Of a stretch of 64,000 bases of DNA, positions 36,900 through 46,473 are shown one piece after another (the first letter of the stretch is position 1; each line of letters opens with the position of its first letter). The position numbers and the translations under genes are program-made. Location: assembly GCA_021296235.1 (NCBI GenBank), contig JAGWAS010000013.1, forward strand, positions 1 to 64,000. The letters are read 5' to 3'. The notes under the pieces were generated by a model. The model was given only the letters and a program-made list of their open reading frames with translations, had not been told where the DNA came from and made no database searches. The stretch is from Paracoccaceae bacterium. GTDB taxonomy: Bacteria > Pseudomonadota > Alphaproteobacteria > Rhodobacterales > Rhodobacteraceae.

Positions 36900-36932
36900 T
36901 TTATTTTCCTCATTTGGCATTGGCAACCTTGT

Positions 36933-37772
36933 TCAGGTTCTGTTTGACGGGTGCCAAAATGTTACCCTTTTTTCCGATAGTGCAACCAGCCCATAGAACA
37001 GTGAACCGGCCAGCGCCGCAACCGCAATTTCGGCCCAAACCACGTCGAGTGCAAGCCTTCCGACCTCTGTCGATATTCTGAATCCCATTCCGTAGATTGG
37101 TGATCCAAAAAACTCGGCAACGATGGCACCAATGAGAGCGAATGTCGTGCAGATCTTCAGGCCGTTGAATGCAAAGGGCATGGCCGCGTGCAGGCGCAGC
37201 TTCAGCAATGTCTGCCAGTACGAGGCGTTGTAGGTTTTCATCATGTCGCGCTGCATCGGTTCCGTTGAGGCAAGACCCTGCACCATGTTGACCAGCATCG
37301 GAAAGAACACGATTGCGACAACCACGGCCGCTTTCGACTGCCAGCCGAAGCCGAACCACATCACGAATATCGGCGCCGTGCCAACGATGGGCAATGCCGC
37401 CAAGAAATTTCCGACGGGCAGGAGGCCACGGGTAAGGAACTGTGAACGATCAATCAGAATTGCGGTCAGTATAGCCGAGCCGCAGCCGATGGCATATCCG
37501 GAAAGGGCACCCTTGAGCACGGTCTGCACGAAATCCACCCATAGTATGTCAAGGCTGCGGGCAAACGCGGCAGCGATCGCGGTCGGCGGCGGCAGGATGA
37601 CGCCGGGCACGTCCAGACCACGCACCAGCCCCTCCCAGACTACCAGCACAGTAATTCCAAAAAGGATCGGAACGGCAATGCGAACCGTGAGCGTCGCAGG
37701 TCTTGCCGAAAGGACAACGTTGGCCCACCAGGCCCCGATCCAGAATGCAAGGGCACCGATGATGAACGTCAT
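36933..37772 (-). CDS. ABC transporter permease, SsuC/TauC type (first of two)
   Basis: A 279-residue inner-membrane permease of the BPD_transp_1 family with about six helices. The EAA coupling loop is in DMMKTYNASYWQTLLKLRLHA followed by AMPFAFNGLK. Conserved family pieces are WEGLVRGLDVPGVILPPPT and NFLAALPIVGTAPIFVMWFG. Its ATG at 37772 overlaps the end of the upstream permease, so the two are coupled and likely form a heterodimeric channel. Confidence 0.88.
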   Translation of the reverse strand: MTFIIGALAFWIGAWWANVVLSARPATLTVRIAVPILFGITVLVVWEGLVRGLDVPGVILPPPTAIAAAFARSLDILWVDFVQTVLKGALSGYAIGCGSAILTAILIDRSQFLTRGLLPVGNFLAALPIVGTAPIFVMWFGFGWQSKAAVVVAIVFFPMLVNMVQGLASTEPMQRDMMKTYNASYWQTLLKLRLHAAMPFAFNGLKICTTFALIGAIVAEFFGSPIYGMGFRISTEVGRLALDVVWAEIAVAALAGSLFYGLVALSEKRVTFWHPSNRT

Positions 37773-38650
37773 CGCAGCATCCCCATGCGGCGAAGGGTCA
37801 ATCTTTGGGCAATGCCAATTGATCCAACGAGCAAGGCTGCCAAGGTCGCAGCACTGATCAGAGCCGACCATATTTGAATTGTTTGCCCATAGTAGCTGCC
37901 AGCCAGAAGTCGTGCTCCCAACCCGGCAACGGCCCCGGTGGGCAGTTCTCCCACGATTGCGCCGACAAGCGATGCCGCAATGCCGACCTTGAGAGAAGTG
38001 AAGAGATAGGGCATCGATGCAGGGACCCGGAGCTTCCAGAATGCCTGCCAGGGGTTGGCGGCGTAGGTTTTGAGCAGGTCGAATTGCATCGGATCGGGGC
38101 TTCTGAAACCGGAAACCATGCCGACCACAACCGGAAAGAAGCTCAAATAGGCAGATATCGTTGCCTTAGGCAAAAGGCCGGATACGCCAATCGAATAGAG
38201 AACCACAATGATCATCGGCGCCAGTGCCAGGATCGGGACGGCCTGACTGGCAATTGCCCAAGGCATGATGCTCATGTTCATGGCGCGGCTGTGGATGATG
38301 CCGACCGCCAACAGAATGCCAAGAGCGGTGCCGATCGCAAATCCAAACACCGTTGCCGAAAGGGTAATCAATCCATGATGCACCAAGCTGCGTTTCGAAG
38401 TGATTTTCTTTTCGACCGTGGTTTCCCATAGTTCCACTGCCACCTGATGCGGAGCCGGCAACAGCGGCCGGTCCTGACTCATTGTGTTCTTGACAAGTGC
38501 GCCGAAGGAAAGCTCAATTCCGTTTTGTCCGGCTCGGTCAAGTGCCCAGTCGGAATTCATTTGCACCGCCAATGCATACCAGACGGAAATGATTGCCGCG
38601 ACCACCGCTGCAACCGGCAGAAGAGAGCGCATCAATGCCCCGATGGCCAT
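37769..38650 (-). CDS. ABC transporter permease, SsuC/TauC type (second)
   Basis: A 293-residue permease with an N-terminal helix (LLPVAAVVAAIISVWYALAV), a long periplasmic stretch, then the six-helix core. The EAA loop is LLKTYAANPWQAFWKLRVPA; nearby are PVLALAPMIIVVL-like helices. An extended N-terminus distinguishes it from its partner. It lies 21 bases after the ATPase gene and overlaps the next permease by four bases. Confidence 0.88.
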   Translation of the reverse strand: MAIGALMRSLLPVAAVVAAIISVWYALAVQMNSDWALDRAGQNGIELSFGALVKNTMSQDRPLLPAPHQVAVELWETTVEKKITSKRSLVHHGLITLSATVFGFAIGTALGILLAVGIIHSRAMNMSIMPWAIASQAVPILALAPMIIVVLYSIGVSGLLPKATISAYLSFFPVVVGMVSGFRSPDPMQFDLLKTYAANPWQAFWKLRVPASMPYLFTSLKVGIAASLVGAIVGELPTGAVAGLGARLLAGSYYGQTIQIWSALISAATLAALLVGSIGIAQRLTLRRMGMLR

Positions 38651-38671
38651 TGTGCCGGACGACTGTTGGCG

Positions 38672-39478
38672 TCAGTCCCCAATGTGCCCCTCCCGTAAAC
38701 CCAAGCGAACGCCCTGCGCCACTTTGATGAATTCCGGCGTATCGCGGATTTCGAGCGGTCGTTCCGGGGGCAACGGGCTGTCGATGACGCTGGTTATCCT
38801 GCCCGGACGAGGGCTCATGACCACGATCTTGGTGGACAGATGAACCGCCTCGGGTATTGAATGCGTAACAAACAGAACTGTCATTCCTGTCTTGCGCCAC
38901 AGGGCCAGCAGCTGCTCGTTGAGGCGATCCCTAACGATTTCGTCCAGGGCTCCGAAAGGTTCATCCATCAACAGGATTTCCGCATCGAATGCCAAGGCCC
39001 TTGCAATTGAGACCCGCTGTTGCATTCCCCCGGACAATTGCCAAGGGTACCTTCCGCCAAAGGCGGAGAGTTCGACAAGATCCAATGCGTTCCGCACTCG
39101 TTTTTCGCGTTCACTGCGGCTGTAACCCATGATTTCCAGCGGGAGTCTGACATTGGCGGCGACAGTTCTCCAGGGATAGAGGCCGGCCGCCTGGAACACG
39201 TAGCCATAGGCGCGCGCCCTTCGCGCATCATCCGGCGTCATTCCCTTGACAGAAACAGATCCGGATGTCGGCGCTTCAAGCGCGGCAACCACTCGAAGGA
39301 ATGTTGTTTTTCCGCAACCCGAAGGTCCTATGAGTGAAACGAATTCGCCCCGACCGATGTCGAGACTTACGTTTCGGAGGGCCTCAACGGTTCCATCTCT
39401 GGTTTCGAATGCCAAGCAAAGGTCGTTGGCGCTGATGATGGCATCGCCAACGGGTTGGTGTCCCTGAATATCTGCCAC
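38672..39478 (-). CDS. ABC transporter ATP-binding protein, SsuB/TauB type
   Basis: A 268-residue ATPase with all motifs: Walker A GPSGCGKTT, Q-loop VFQAAGLYPW, signature LSGGMQQRVSIARAL, Walker B ILLMDEPFGALDE and H-loop VTHSIPEA. It powers the two permeases downstream. It begins 22 bases after the dihydropyrimidinase stop, so transport and catabolism genes probably share a transcript. Confidence 0.93.
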   Translation of the reverse strand: MADIQGHQPVGDAIISANDLCLAFETRDGTVEALRNVSLDIGRGEFVSLIGPSGCGKTTFLRVVAALEAPTSGSVSVKGMTPDDARRARAYGYVFQAAGLYPWRTVAANVRLPLEIMGYSRSEREKRVRNALDLVELSAFGGRYPWQLSGGMQQRVSIARALAFDAEILLMDEPFGALDEIVRDRLNEQLLALWRKTGMTVLFVTHSIPEAVHLSTKIVVMSPRPGRITSVIDSPLPPERPLEIRDTPEFIKVAQGVRLGLREGHIGD

Positions 39479-39500
39479 CTGCAGAACGCCCCGATTCCGG

Positions 39501-40961
39501 TCAGATTCCCGCCGGAATGTGCATTGGATCGCGTTCGATCTTCCGCGGCGAATTCAGTTCCTTCCATTTGGAAAGTGCCTTGTGGGCGGATGGGAATGCC
39601 GGCCTGGGAATGAACCTGCCGCGCCCCGGCTTTGGCTGTGAGTTCTGCCCCCACGCCCAGATGACCTCGCCTCGGGAAAGTGTGTATCGGGCCTGTGCCT
39701 TGACCTCAAACCCTTCGAACACGTTGTAATCAAGCACGGATTTCTGGGTCGTGGCGTTAATCGTCTTGTGGATTGAAGGATCCCAAACCACGATGTCGGC
39801 ATCGGCACCCGGAACCAGTGCGCCCTTGTTCGGATAGATGTTAAGGATCTTGGCAATGTTGGTTGAGGTGGCTGCGACGAATTCATTCGGCGTCAGGCGG
39901 CCTTTGTCAACTCCCTCGGTCCACAGTACCGCCAAGCGTTCCTCCAACCCGCCGGTTCCGTTTGGAATCAGGGTGAAGTTGTCGCGGCCCATCTTCTTCT
40001 GCTCCGTGGTGAAGGCAGCATGGTCGGTTGCGACAACCTGCAACGATCCTGCCGCCAGACCATTCCAGAGTCCATCCTGATGATCCTTGGATCGGAAGGG
40101 CGGTGACATCACGCGCCGTGCGGCGTGATTCCAATCCTTCGAAAAATACTCGCTTTCATCCAGAGTGAGGAACTGAATCAGGGGTTCGCCGTAGACCCGC
40201 ATTCCCTTCTGCCTTGCCCTGCGGATCGCCTCATGTGCCTGTTCGCAGGACACATGAACGATGTAGAGCGGGACCGAGGCGGCGTCAGCTATCATTATTG
40301 CCCGGTTGACGGCTTCACCCTCTACTTCCGGCGGACGGGAATACGCATGACCTTCAGGACCGGTAATCCCGAGCTCAATGTATTTCTGCTGAAGTTCAGC
40401 GACGATATCGCCGTTTTCGGCGTGCACCATCGGCAGTGCGCCGAGTTCACGGCAGCGGTTGAAGGACGCGAACAATTCGTCATCCTCAACCATCAGGGCA
40501 CCCTTGTACGCCATGAAATGCTTGAACGAGTTGATGCCCATTTCGACCGCATCTTTCATCTCGTTGAAGACGCTCTCATTCCATCCGGTGATGGCCATGT
40601 GATAGCCGATGTCGGTGCAGATCTGCTTCTGTGACTTTCGGTGCCAATCCGCGATCGCATTCTTGATTGAGCCGTCCTCGCCCGGAAGGCAGAAGTCCAC
40701 GAGCATGGTTGTCCCGCCGGCGGCGGCGGCCCATGTGCCGGACTCGAACGTCTCCGCCGCCGTGGTTCCCATGAACGGCATTTCAAGATGGGTGTGCGGG
40801 TCGATGCCTCCCGGCATGACGTAGGCGCCTTCGGCATCAAGGTAATTGTCTCCGGTCAGGTTCGCACCGATTTCCTTGATGACCTCGTCCTCAATCCGCA
40901 CATCCGCTGCGAATGAGCGGTCGGCGGTTACGACGGTTCCGTTCTTGATGACTGTGGACAT
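39501..40961 (-). CDS. hydA: Dihydropyrimidinase
   Basis: A 486-residue amidohydrolase of the D-hydantoinase/dihydropyrimidinase family. Metal ligands: GGIDPHTHLEMPF (HxH), the carboxylated Lys in SFKHFMAYKGAL, His in MVHAENGD and in IVHVSCEQAHEA, and the Asp in VATDHAAF. It opens dihydrouracil or dihydrothymine to the N-carbamoyl beta-amino acid. Neighbours (hydrolase, omega-aminotransferase, PreT/PreA) support the pyrimidine role over a hydantoin role. GGAGGATC precedes the start. Confidence 0.93.
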   Translation of the reverse strand: MSTVIKNGTVVTADRSFAADVRIEDEVIKEIGANLTGDNYLDAEGAYVMPGGIDPHTHLEMPFMGTTAAETFESGTWAAAAGGTTMLVDFCLPGEDGSIKNAIADWHRKSQKQICTDIGYHMAITGWNESVFNEMKDAVEMGINSFKHFMAYKGALMVEDDELFASFNRCRELGALPMVHAENGDIVAELQQKYIELGITGPEGHAYSRPPEVEGEAVNRAIMIADAASVPLYIVHVSCEQAHEAIRRARQKGMRVYGEPLIQFLTLDESEYFSKDWNHAARRVMSPPFRSKDHQDGLWNGLAAGSLQVVATDHAAFTTEQKKMGRDNFTLIPNGTGGLEERLAVLWTEGVDKGRLTPNEFVAATSTNIAKILNIYPNKGALVPGADADIVVWDPSIHKTINATTQKSVLDYNVFEGFEVKAQARYTLSRGEVIWAWGQNSQPKPGRGRFIPRPAFPSAHKALSKWKELNSPRKIERDPMHIPAGI

Positions 40962-41024
40962 TTTTGATCCTCCGATGCGCCGGCTGCCCTGCCAGAGTTG
41001 AATTCCTCCGGACTTGTTTCCGGA

Positions 41025-42275
41025 TCAGACAGCGATTCCGGCTGTTTCAACGACTGCGTGCAGAAGCACGTTGACCCCGGCGCTCGCCCATTCCGGGCTG
41101 ATCTCCTCCGCCTCATTATGAGAAAGCCCATCAACGCAAGGACACATGACCATTGCAGTGGGAGCGACCTTATTGATCCAGCATGCATCGTGGCCGGCGC
41201 CGGATACAATGTTTCTATGGGAATATCCCAATCTTTCCGCCGCGTTCCTAACCGCAGACACGCATCCGGCATCAAACTCGACTGGATCGAACCCGCCGAC
41301 TTTCTCGAATTCAACGGAGAGTCCCATTTGTTCGCATATCTCCCGGCCACCGTCTTGCAGTCTCCTTTCCATGTCGGCGATGACTTCAATGTTTGGCGAC
41401 CTGAAATCGACGGTGAACACGGCCTTTCCCGGGATCACGTTTCGGCTGTTCGGGTACACGTCGGCATGGCCAACTGCGCCAACCGCATCCGGTTTGTGAC
41501 TCCAGGCGATGTCGTCGACAAGAAGCAGAATCTTGGCCATGCCGAGGCCGGCATTGCGCCGCATCGGCATCGGTGTGGAACCGGTGTGGCTATCTTTGCC
41601 GTCGATGGTAACCTGTATCCATGAAAGGCCCTGCCCGTGTGTCACGACACCTATGTCGGTGTCTTCCGCCTCCAGGATTGGGCCCTGTTCGATGTGAAGC
41701 TCGAAGAAGGCATGCATGCTGCGTGAGCCGGTCTCCTCGTCGCCCCTCCAGCCAATGCGCTGCAACTCATCGCCGAATCGTCGCCCTTCCGGGTCGGTGC
41801 GTCCATAAGCCCATTCTTGATCATGGACCCCGGCGAATACCCCCGATGCCAGCATCGCCGGAGCGAAGCGCGTACCTTCCTCGTTGGTCCAGTTGGTGAC
41901 GACAATCGGCCGCTTGGTTCGGATGTCGAGGTCATTGAGCGTTCGGATGATCTCAAGTGCACCAAGTACGCCGAGAACCCCATCATATTTTCCGCCGGTC
42001 GGTTGCGTATCGAGATGGGAGCCGACATAAACCGGCAACGCGTCAGTATCGCTGCCGGGACGGGTGGCGAACATGGTTCCCATGCCATCTATGCCAAGAG
42101 TCAGTCCCGCATGACGACACCACGCTGCGAAGAGTGTCCTTCCTTCAGCGTCTTCATCGGTCAGCGTCTGCCGATTGTTGCCGCCTGCCACTCCGGGGCC
42201 AATTTTTGCCATCTCTGCGATTGAGTCCCACAATCGGGCACCGTTGATCTTCAGGTTTGCGGATGGAGTGGTCAT
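41025..42275 (-). CDS. M20-family N-carbamoyl hydrolase (beta-ureidopropionase type)
   Basis: A 416-residue Zn-dependent amidohydrolase (HyuC/AmaB type). Motifs are GSHLDTQPTGGKYDGVLGVL with the bridging Asp, TNWTNEEGTRFAPAML with the catalytic Glu, FFELHIEQGPILE, VTIDGKDSHTGSTPM, and SGAGHDACWI near the end. It releases ammonia and CO2 from N-carbamoyl-beta-alanine to give beta-alanine. N-carbamoyl-L-amino acid hydrolases and allantoate amidohydrolases are close relatives, so specificity rests on context. It begins 16 bases after the aminotransferase stop. Confidence 0.9.
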   Translation of the reverse strand: MTTPSANLKINGARLWDSIAEMAKIGPGVAGGNNRQTLTDEDAEGRTLFAAWCRHAGLTLGIDGMGTMFATRPGSDTDALPVYVGSHLDTQPTGGKYDGVLGVLGALEIIRTLNDLDIRTKRPIVVTNWTNEEGTRFAPAMLASGVFAGVHDQEWAYGRTDPEGRRFGDELQRIGWRGDEETGSRSMHAFFELHIEQGPILEAEDTDIGVVTHGQGLSWIQVTIDGKDSHTGSTPMPMRRNAGLGMAKILLLVDDIAWSHKPDAVGAVGHADVYPNSRNVIPGKAVFTVDFRSPNIEVIADMERRLQDGGREICEQMGLSVEFEKVGGFDPVEFDAGCVSAVRNAAERLGYSHRNIVSGAGHDACWINKVAPTAMVMCPCVDGLSHNEAEEISPEWASAGVNVLLHAVVETAGIAV

Positions 42276-42290
42276 TTCGATTTCCTGCCG

Positions 42291-43616
42291 TCAGGCGGAG
42301 CGAAGCACGCCGCCAAAGATTCCGATGATCTGATCGATATGCGAGCGTTCGGCGATAAGGGGCGGGGAGAGGGCGATCACATCACCGGTGACACGGGTGA
42401 GCAGACCCGCCTCATAGGAATTGAGGAACGTTTCAAATCCCCGTTTCGTCGGCGCGCCTTCAAAAGGCTCGAGTTCAACCGCTCCAACCATGCCGATGTT
42501 TCTGATGTCGATTACGCCCGGATGGTCCCTGAGACTGTGAAGAGCGTCTTCCCAATAGGGAGCCAAGGCCTTGGCTTTCTCAAACAGGCCTTCTTCCCGG
42601 TAGATTTCGAGCGTGGCGATTCCAGCAGCGCAGGCAACCGGATTTGCGGAGTAGGTGTAGCCATGGAAAAGCTCAATCAAATACTCAGGTCCGGTCATGA
42701 AGGCATCATGGATCTTGGCCGAAGAAAGGACGGCACCCATCGGGATCACACCGCTGGTCAGCCCTTTGGCGCAGGTAATCATATCCGGGCTCACGCCGAA
42801 CCGTTGAGCCGCGAACGGCTCGCCAAGTCTTCCGAAACCAGTGATGACCTCGTCGAAAATCAACAAAATTCCATGCTTGTCACAAATCTCGCGAATGCGC
42901 TCAAGATACCCCACCGGAGGCACGAGCACTCCTGTTGATCCTGCAACGGGTTCAATGATGACAGCGGCAATGGTTTCACCACCGTGCAACGCAGCGATTC
43001 GCTCCAGATCCTCCGCCAATTCCGCACCGTGCTGCGGGCAGCCTCTGGAAAATGCGTTCCTGTCCGGCAAATGGGTGTGGCGCAGGTGATCGACGCCGGT
43101 GAGGAGGGAACCAAAGACCCTGCGGTTGTTGACAATCCCCCCGACTGAAATGCCGCCGAAATTCACTCCGTGATAGCCGCGTTCACGCCCGACAAGCCGG
43201 GTGCGTTGCCCCTCGCCGCGAGCACGATGATAGGCAATCGCAATCTTGAGGGCACTGTCCACCGATTCGGATCCCGAATTGGTGAAGAACACATGGTCAA
43301 TGCCTTCCGGCGCGATGTCGATGATTTGGTTGGCCAACTGAAACGACTTCGGATGGCTAATCTGGAAAGCGGGTGCATAATCAAGTTCCGCAACCTGCTG
43401 CTGAATCGCTTCAACGATCTTCGGACGGTTGTGTCCCGCATTGCAGCACCACAATCCCGCGGATCCATCCAGAACATCCCTGCCATCGGATGTTCGGTAG
43501 AACATTCCATCTGCGGAAACGAACATCCTGGGAGACTTCTTGAATTGCCGGTTTGCAGTGAAGGGCATCCAGAACGCACTGAGATCGTTCGGCCATTGTT
43601 GTTGATCCAAAGCCAT
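42291..43616 (-). CDS. Class III aminotransferase, beta-alanine:pyruvate type
   Basis: A 441-residue PLP enzyme. Motifs are FFTNSGSESVDSALKIA, GYHGVNFGGISVGG, LLIFDEVITGFGRLGE and the PLP Lys in ITCAKGLTSGVIPMGAV. GYTYSANPVACAAG places it with beta-alanine:pyruvate transaminases. It would take beta-alanine from the previous step to malonate semialdehyde. A malonate-semialdehyde dehydrogenase is not seen here. It is the first gene of the tight catabolic run. Confidence 0.9.
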   Translation of the reverse strand: MALDQQQWPNDLSAFWMPFTANRQFKKSPRMFVSADGMFYRTSDGRDVLDGSAGLWCCNAGHNRPKIVEAIQQQVAELDYAPAFQISHPKSFQLANQIIDIAPEGIDHVFFTNSGSESVDSALKIAIAYHRARGEGQRTRLVGRERGYHGVNFGGISVGGIVNNRRVFGSLLTGVDHLRHTHLPDRNAFSRGCPQHGAELAEDLERIAALHGGETIAAVIIEPVAGSTGVLVPPVGYLERIREICDKHGILLIFDEVITGFGRLGEPFAAQRFGVSPDMITCAKGLTSGVIPMGAVLSSAKIHDAFMTGPEYLIELFHGYTYSANPVACAAGIATLEIYREEGLFEKAKALAPYWEDALHSLRDHPGVIDIRNIGMVGAVELEPFEGAPTKRGFETFLNSYEAGLLTRVTGDVIALSPPLIAERSHIDQIIGIFGGVLRSA

Positions 43617-45061
43617 GACTAAAGCCTTTCAAATCCCCGGCGCGCCAGCGACGGGTGGTGGTCATCGGCATTGATGGCCGATCGCTCTTGCTAGCAGAGA
43701 AAGGCAACGAGTCAAGATTTAGCATGCAGCAATTTTGCAATTCCTGCTTGCGTATTGAGGGGTGGCATACCCGGCGATTGGCATTTGGCGGCATCCCAAC
43801 TCGGATCCCAACAAGAGATGCAGTTTTTGGCACATTTCGAATTGGCGCAGAACATGGACCGAAGCCGAATACCATCATGGCAAATTGAAGGTCGGACCAT
43901 ATGTTCAGCCTCGAATGCGCTGGCGGAACGAATCAGAATGAAGATGCGACGTATCCGTTGAAACTGCTCTGGCGAGCCTGTGGCAGATTGAACAGGCCGG
44001 CGGGCAGGGCGCCTTTGGCAATTCGTGCACGGATCTGCAAATTCGGAAGTGCGAATCTGACCGCTTTGATCGAGAACTTAACCATCGTAATCTCGACTTC
44101 AGTCGTCTTTTGCAGGGAATTGACGTCCGCATTGACCCTCACGATTGCGGGAACGTTCACAAGGTTCGGTGCGATCGGGGTAACACGCCCAGCCGAATCG
44201 GTTTTTTCCGGACAGAGAATCGCGTTCCCCGCCCGGGTCGAACTGTACTCGCCACTTGAGAACACGTTGCTTCGGAGTGCGGTGGAGATTGGAGCGACGA
44301 CGAAGCAGCTCGCCGAATTTGACCTCAAGTCACAATTCCAGGATGGCATGTGCATCGAAAACACCTTCCCGTCCGAACCGTTCGGAGAGGGTGTCCGGCC
44401 GACGTTTCCAGATCAGTTCTGCCTTTCGCGGCGGCGGCCGCATCGGCGGTGTAGCTGCGCGATCGCTGGTCCAGATCCCGATAATCGGCTTGTGCTGTCA
44501 GTGCGGCTTGGGCAAATCATGTTCTGATCGACAATCCGAACGGCACATCCGGCTGTCAGCGGGGTGTCAAGCGGGCATCCATCCCGCCTTACTGCAGGTC
44601 AATTTGCGGGACAGCCCCGGATCCGCCGCTGGCGTCAATTCGGGCGGCCGCAAGATGCAGACTTATTCGCATCTGTAGCCGGAAACTCCGTCATTTGGTT
44701 TCCCTTGCCTTGTGCTGATCAATTCCGGCTCTTCAATTTTTATGACATGAAGAAAGACATGGAGGAATGGAGCAATCGCATTTGTGGTGCGCCGAGAACT
44801 GTCTTGGGATTGGGGCTTTGCCTTTGCAGCATTTCAACAGGTCAGCCGGGCATTAATCTTTCAGTGAATTCCATACATCTTCTGGAAAGCAAGATTGCCA
44901 AGTGTGGTGAAAGCAGTGACATCATCCTTCACGCAGTGCTCAGTTGCATCGGTTTCAATTGTTTTATCAGTTGGGGCCGCCGTTGCATTAGACATCGCGG
45001 TGCCAGCCGGAAAATGCCGCCATCAATGGATATGGGTTCGCGCCAACCTCGGCAGCAGTAG
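43617..45061. other. 1.4-kb stretch with no recognisable gene
   Basis: Open frames cover parts of it: plus 43901-44527 and minus 43933-44364, which overlap each other, and plus 44564-45061. None has a convincing ribosome site or a motif I know. The minus frame has protein-like stretches (IAPNLVNVPAIVRVNADVNS, VEITMVKFSIKAV) and could be a fragment of a decayed extracytoplasmic protein. It lies directly beyond the Slam gene, where Slam substrates often lie, but I see no lipobox or TbpB-like barrel. Confidence 0.4.
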
Positions 45062-46375
45062 TCAGAACGTGCGCGAAATGCCAAAAATGATTCCGCTATT
45101 GCGGTACGAGAGGGTTGGAATATTGGAGTTGTTCCTCTCGAGTGACAAGCCAACATGGGGCACGAACTCACCGTACTGCAATGCGCGGTGAAACACTCGT
45201 GCGCTGAGACGAATTTGCTTGTCAGTTCGGACCCTGTTGACGAGCGTGTTTGGGGCAGAATGCCGACGCACATGGAAGCTGGCGCTCGACGACAATGTCA
45301 AACCGCCCTTGAAGGCGCGTGAGGCCGCGAGCCCGAGAACTGCCATCCGACTGCCAAGATGGCCCGTCCGGGCCGTAACCGACTCCAATTCGAATTTCGT
45401 GCGGATTGAAGTTTGACTATCTACGGCGAAAGTTAGTCTGGGGGAAACGGCGGAATGCCAGCCGTCCTTATCCCTATCGCCCATCCTGTCATGAGACTTG
45501 TGCTCAATGCTTGCGGTAACATGGAGTCGGGTTTTGTCTGACAGGCGGAACTGCCCGCGCACCCAAGGGCCAATTTGCCCGCTGTTGGCTTTACCATCCA
45601 GCCAGCGACGCCCCAGTCGCAGGCCGCCCGATACGCTTCCATCATCATACAACCGAGCCAAGCCAATCTCCCCCTCGACCGAGATGTCATTCCAATCCGA
45701 CTGCTCATAGAGTTTGACTGCGCCGGAGGCGGCGAGCACCGCACGCAGGTTCTTTCCAAGTGCCGGTGAGAAGGACGCACCGCCTGATACCAACATTCCA
45801 ATTCCTGATGACGTTTCTGGACTGGTGAACTGAAATCCGCCCAAGGATGTCGTTCCTCCACTGGACTTGGTTTCCGGCAGCATCGCAGCGGAGACCGAAG
45901 CCGACAATCGTCTGCGCGCGTCGATCCGGCCAAGAAACCCCTTTACAGCATCTTCGACTGAGGCAGGCAGGCGGGTTGCCAACATCGCCTCGAAATGATG
46001 TTTGGCCCGTTCGTCGCGTCCGATGGCGAAATAAGTACGGGCCAATTCGAGTCTCACCCTTGCCAAGTCAGGCCGAAACGCCAATATCGTTTCGAACCGG
46101 GTTGCGGCACTTTTCGGCATACCAAGCCGCAATTCGATTTGGCCGAGCAGAAACAAGCGCTCGATTTCCGCCTTTTCATTCTGCGGTCGCGCCTGTTCGA
46201 GGAAGGCACGAGCATCACGCAGCCGGCCAGCCATGAGGAGCATCCGACCCGCATGCATGTCCGAGATTTCAATCGGTGGGCCTGCGGCCGGTTGGACCGA
46301 CTGGCTCGCCACCGGATTCAGGGTGGCGATGGAAAATACTGCGGCGACCCACAGGGCCAACAGGCGGATGTGCAT
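45062..46375 (-). CDS. Slam-type outer-membrane protein (DUF560, surface lipoprotein assembly modifier)
   Basis: A 437-residue outer-membrane protein. It has a signal peptide (about 1-25, cut near V-A-S/QS), then a TPR-like helical region (about 35-150, with GRMLLMAGRLRDARAFLEQA and LARVRLELARTYFAIGRDE). A C-terminal beta-barrel domain follows (about 160-437) and ends SYRNSGIIFGISRTF, with terminal Phe. This architecture and tail match Slam proteins, which move lipoproteins or secreted haem-binding proteins across the outer membrane. No obvious substrate gene is adjacent. It lies between preA and the aminotransferase, out of place among catabolic genes. Confidence 0.82.
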   Translation of the reverse strand: MHIRLLALWVAAVFSIATLNPVASQSVQPAAGPPIEISDMHAGRMLLMAGRLRDARAFLEQARPQNEKAEIERLFLLGQIELRLGMPKSAATRFETILAFRPDLARVRLELARTYFAIGRDERAKHHFEAMLATRLPASVEDAVKGFLGRIDARRRLSASVSAAMLPETKSSGGTTSLGGFQFTSPETSSGIGMLVSGGASFSPALGKNLRAVLAASGAVKLYEQSDWNDISVEGEIGLARLYDDGSVSGGLRLGRRWLDGKANSGQIGPWVRGQFRLSDKTRLHVTASIEHKSHDRMGDRDKDGWHSAVSPRLTFAVDSQTSIRTKFELESVTARTGHLGSRMAVLGLAASRAFKGGLTLSSSASFHVRRHSAPNTLVNRVRTDKQIRLSARVFHRALQYGEFVPHVGLSLERNNSNIPTLSYRNSGIIFGISRTF

Positions 46376-46473
46376 GGGTCGTCGCGTTCCTTTGGTTGCT
46401 GCTGCTCTGGCTGTTTGTTTCCGCCGAACCAGCCTTGCAGCAACTATTCGGCTTCGGTTTACTTGTCAGGAAG

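Noticed and set aside
44564-45061. Plus-strand ORF as a possible Slam substrate
   Set aside because: There is no signal peptide, lipobox or barrel pattern, and it runs antisense towards the Slam gene end.
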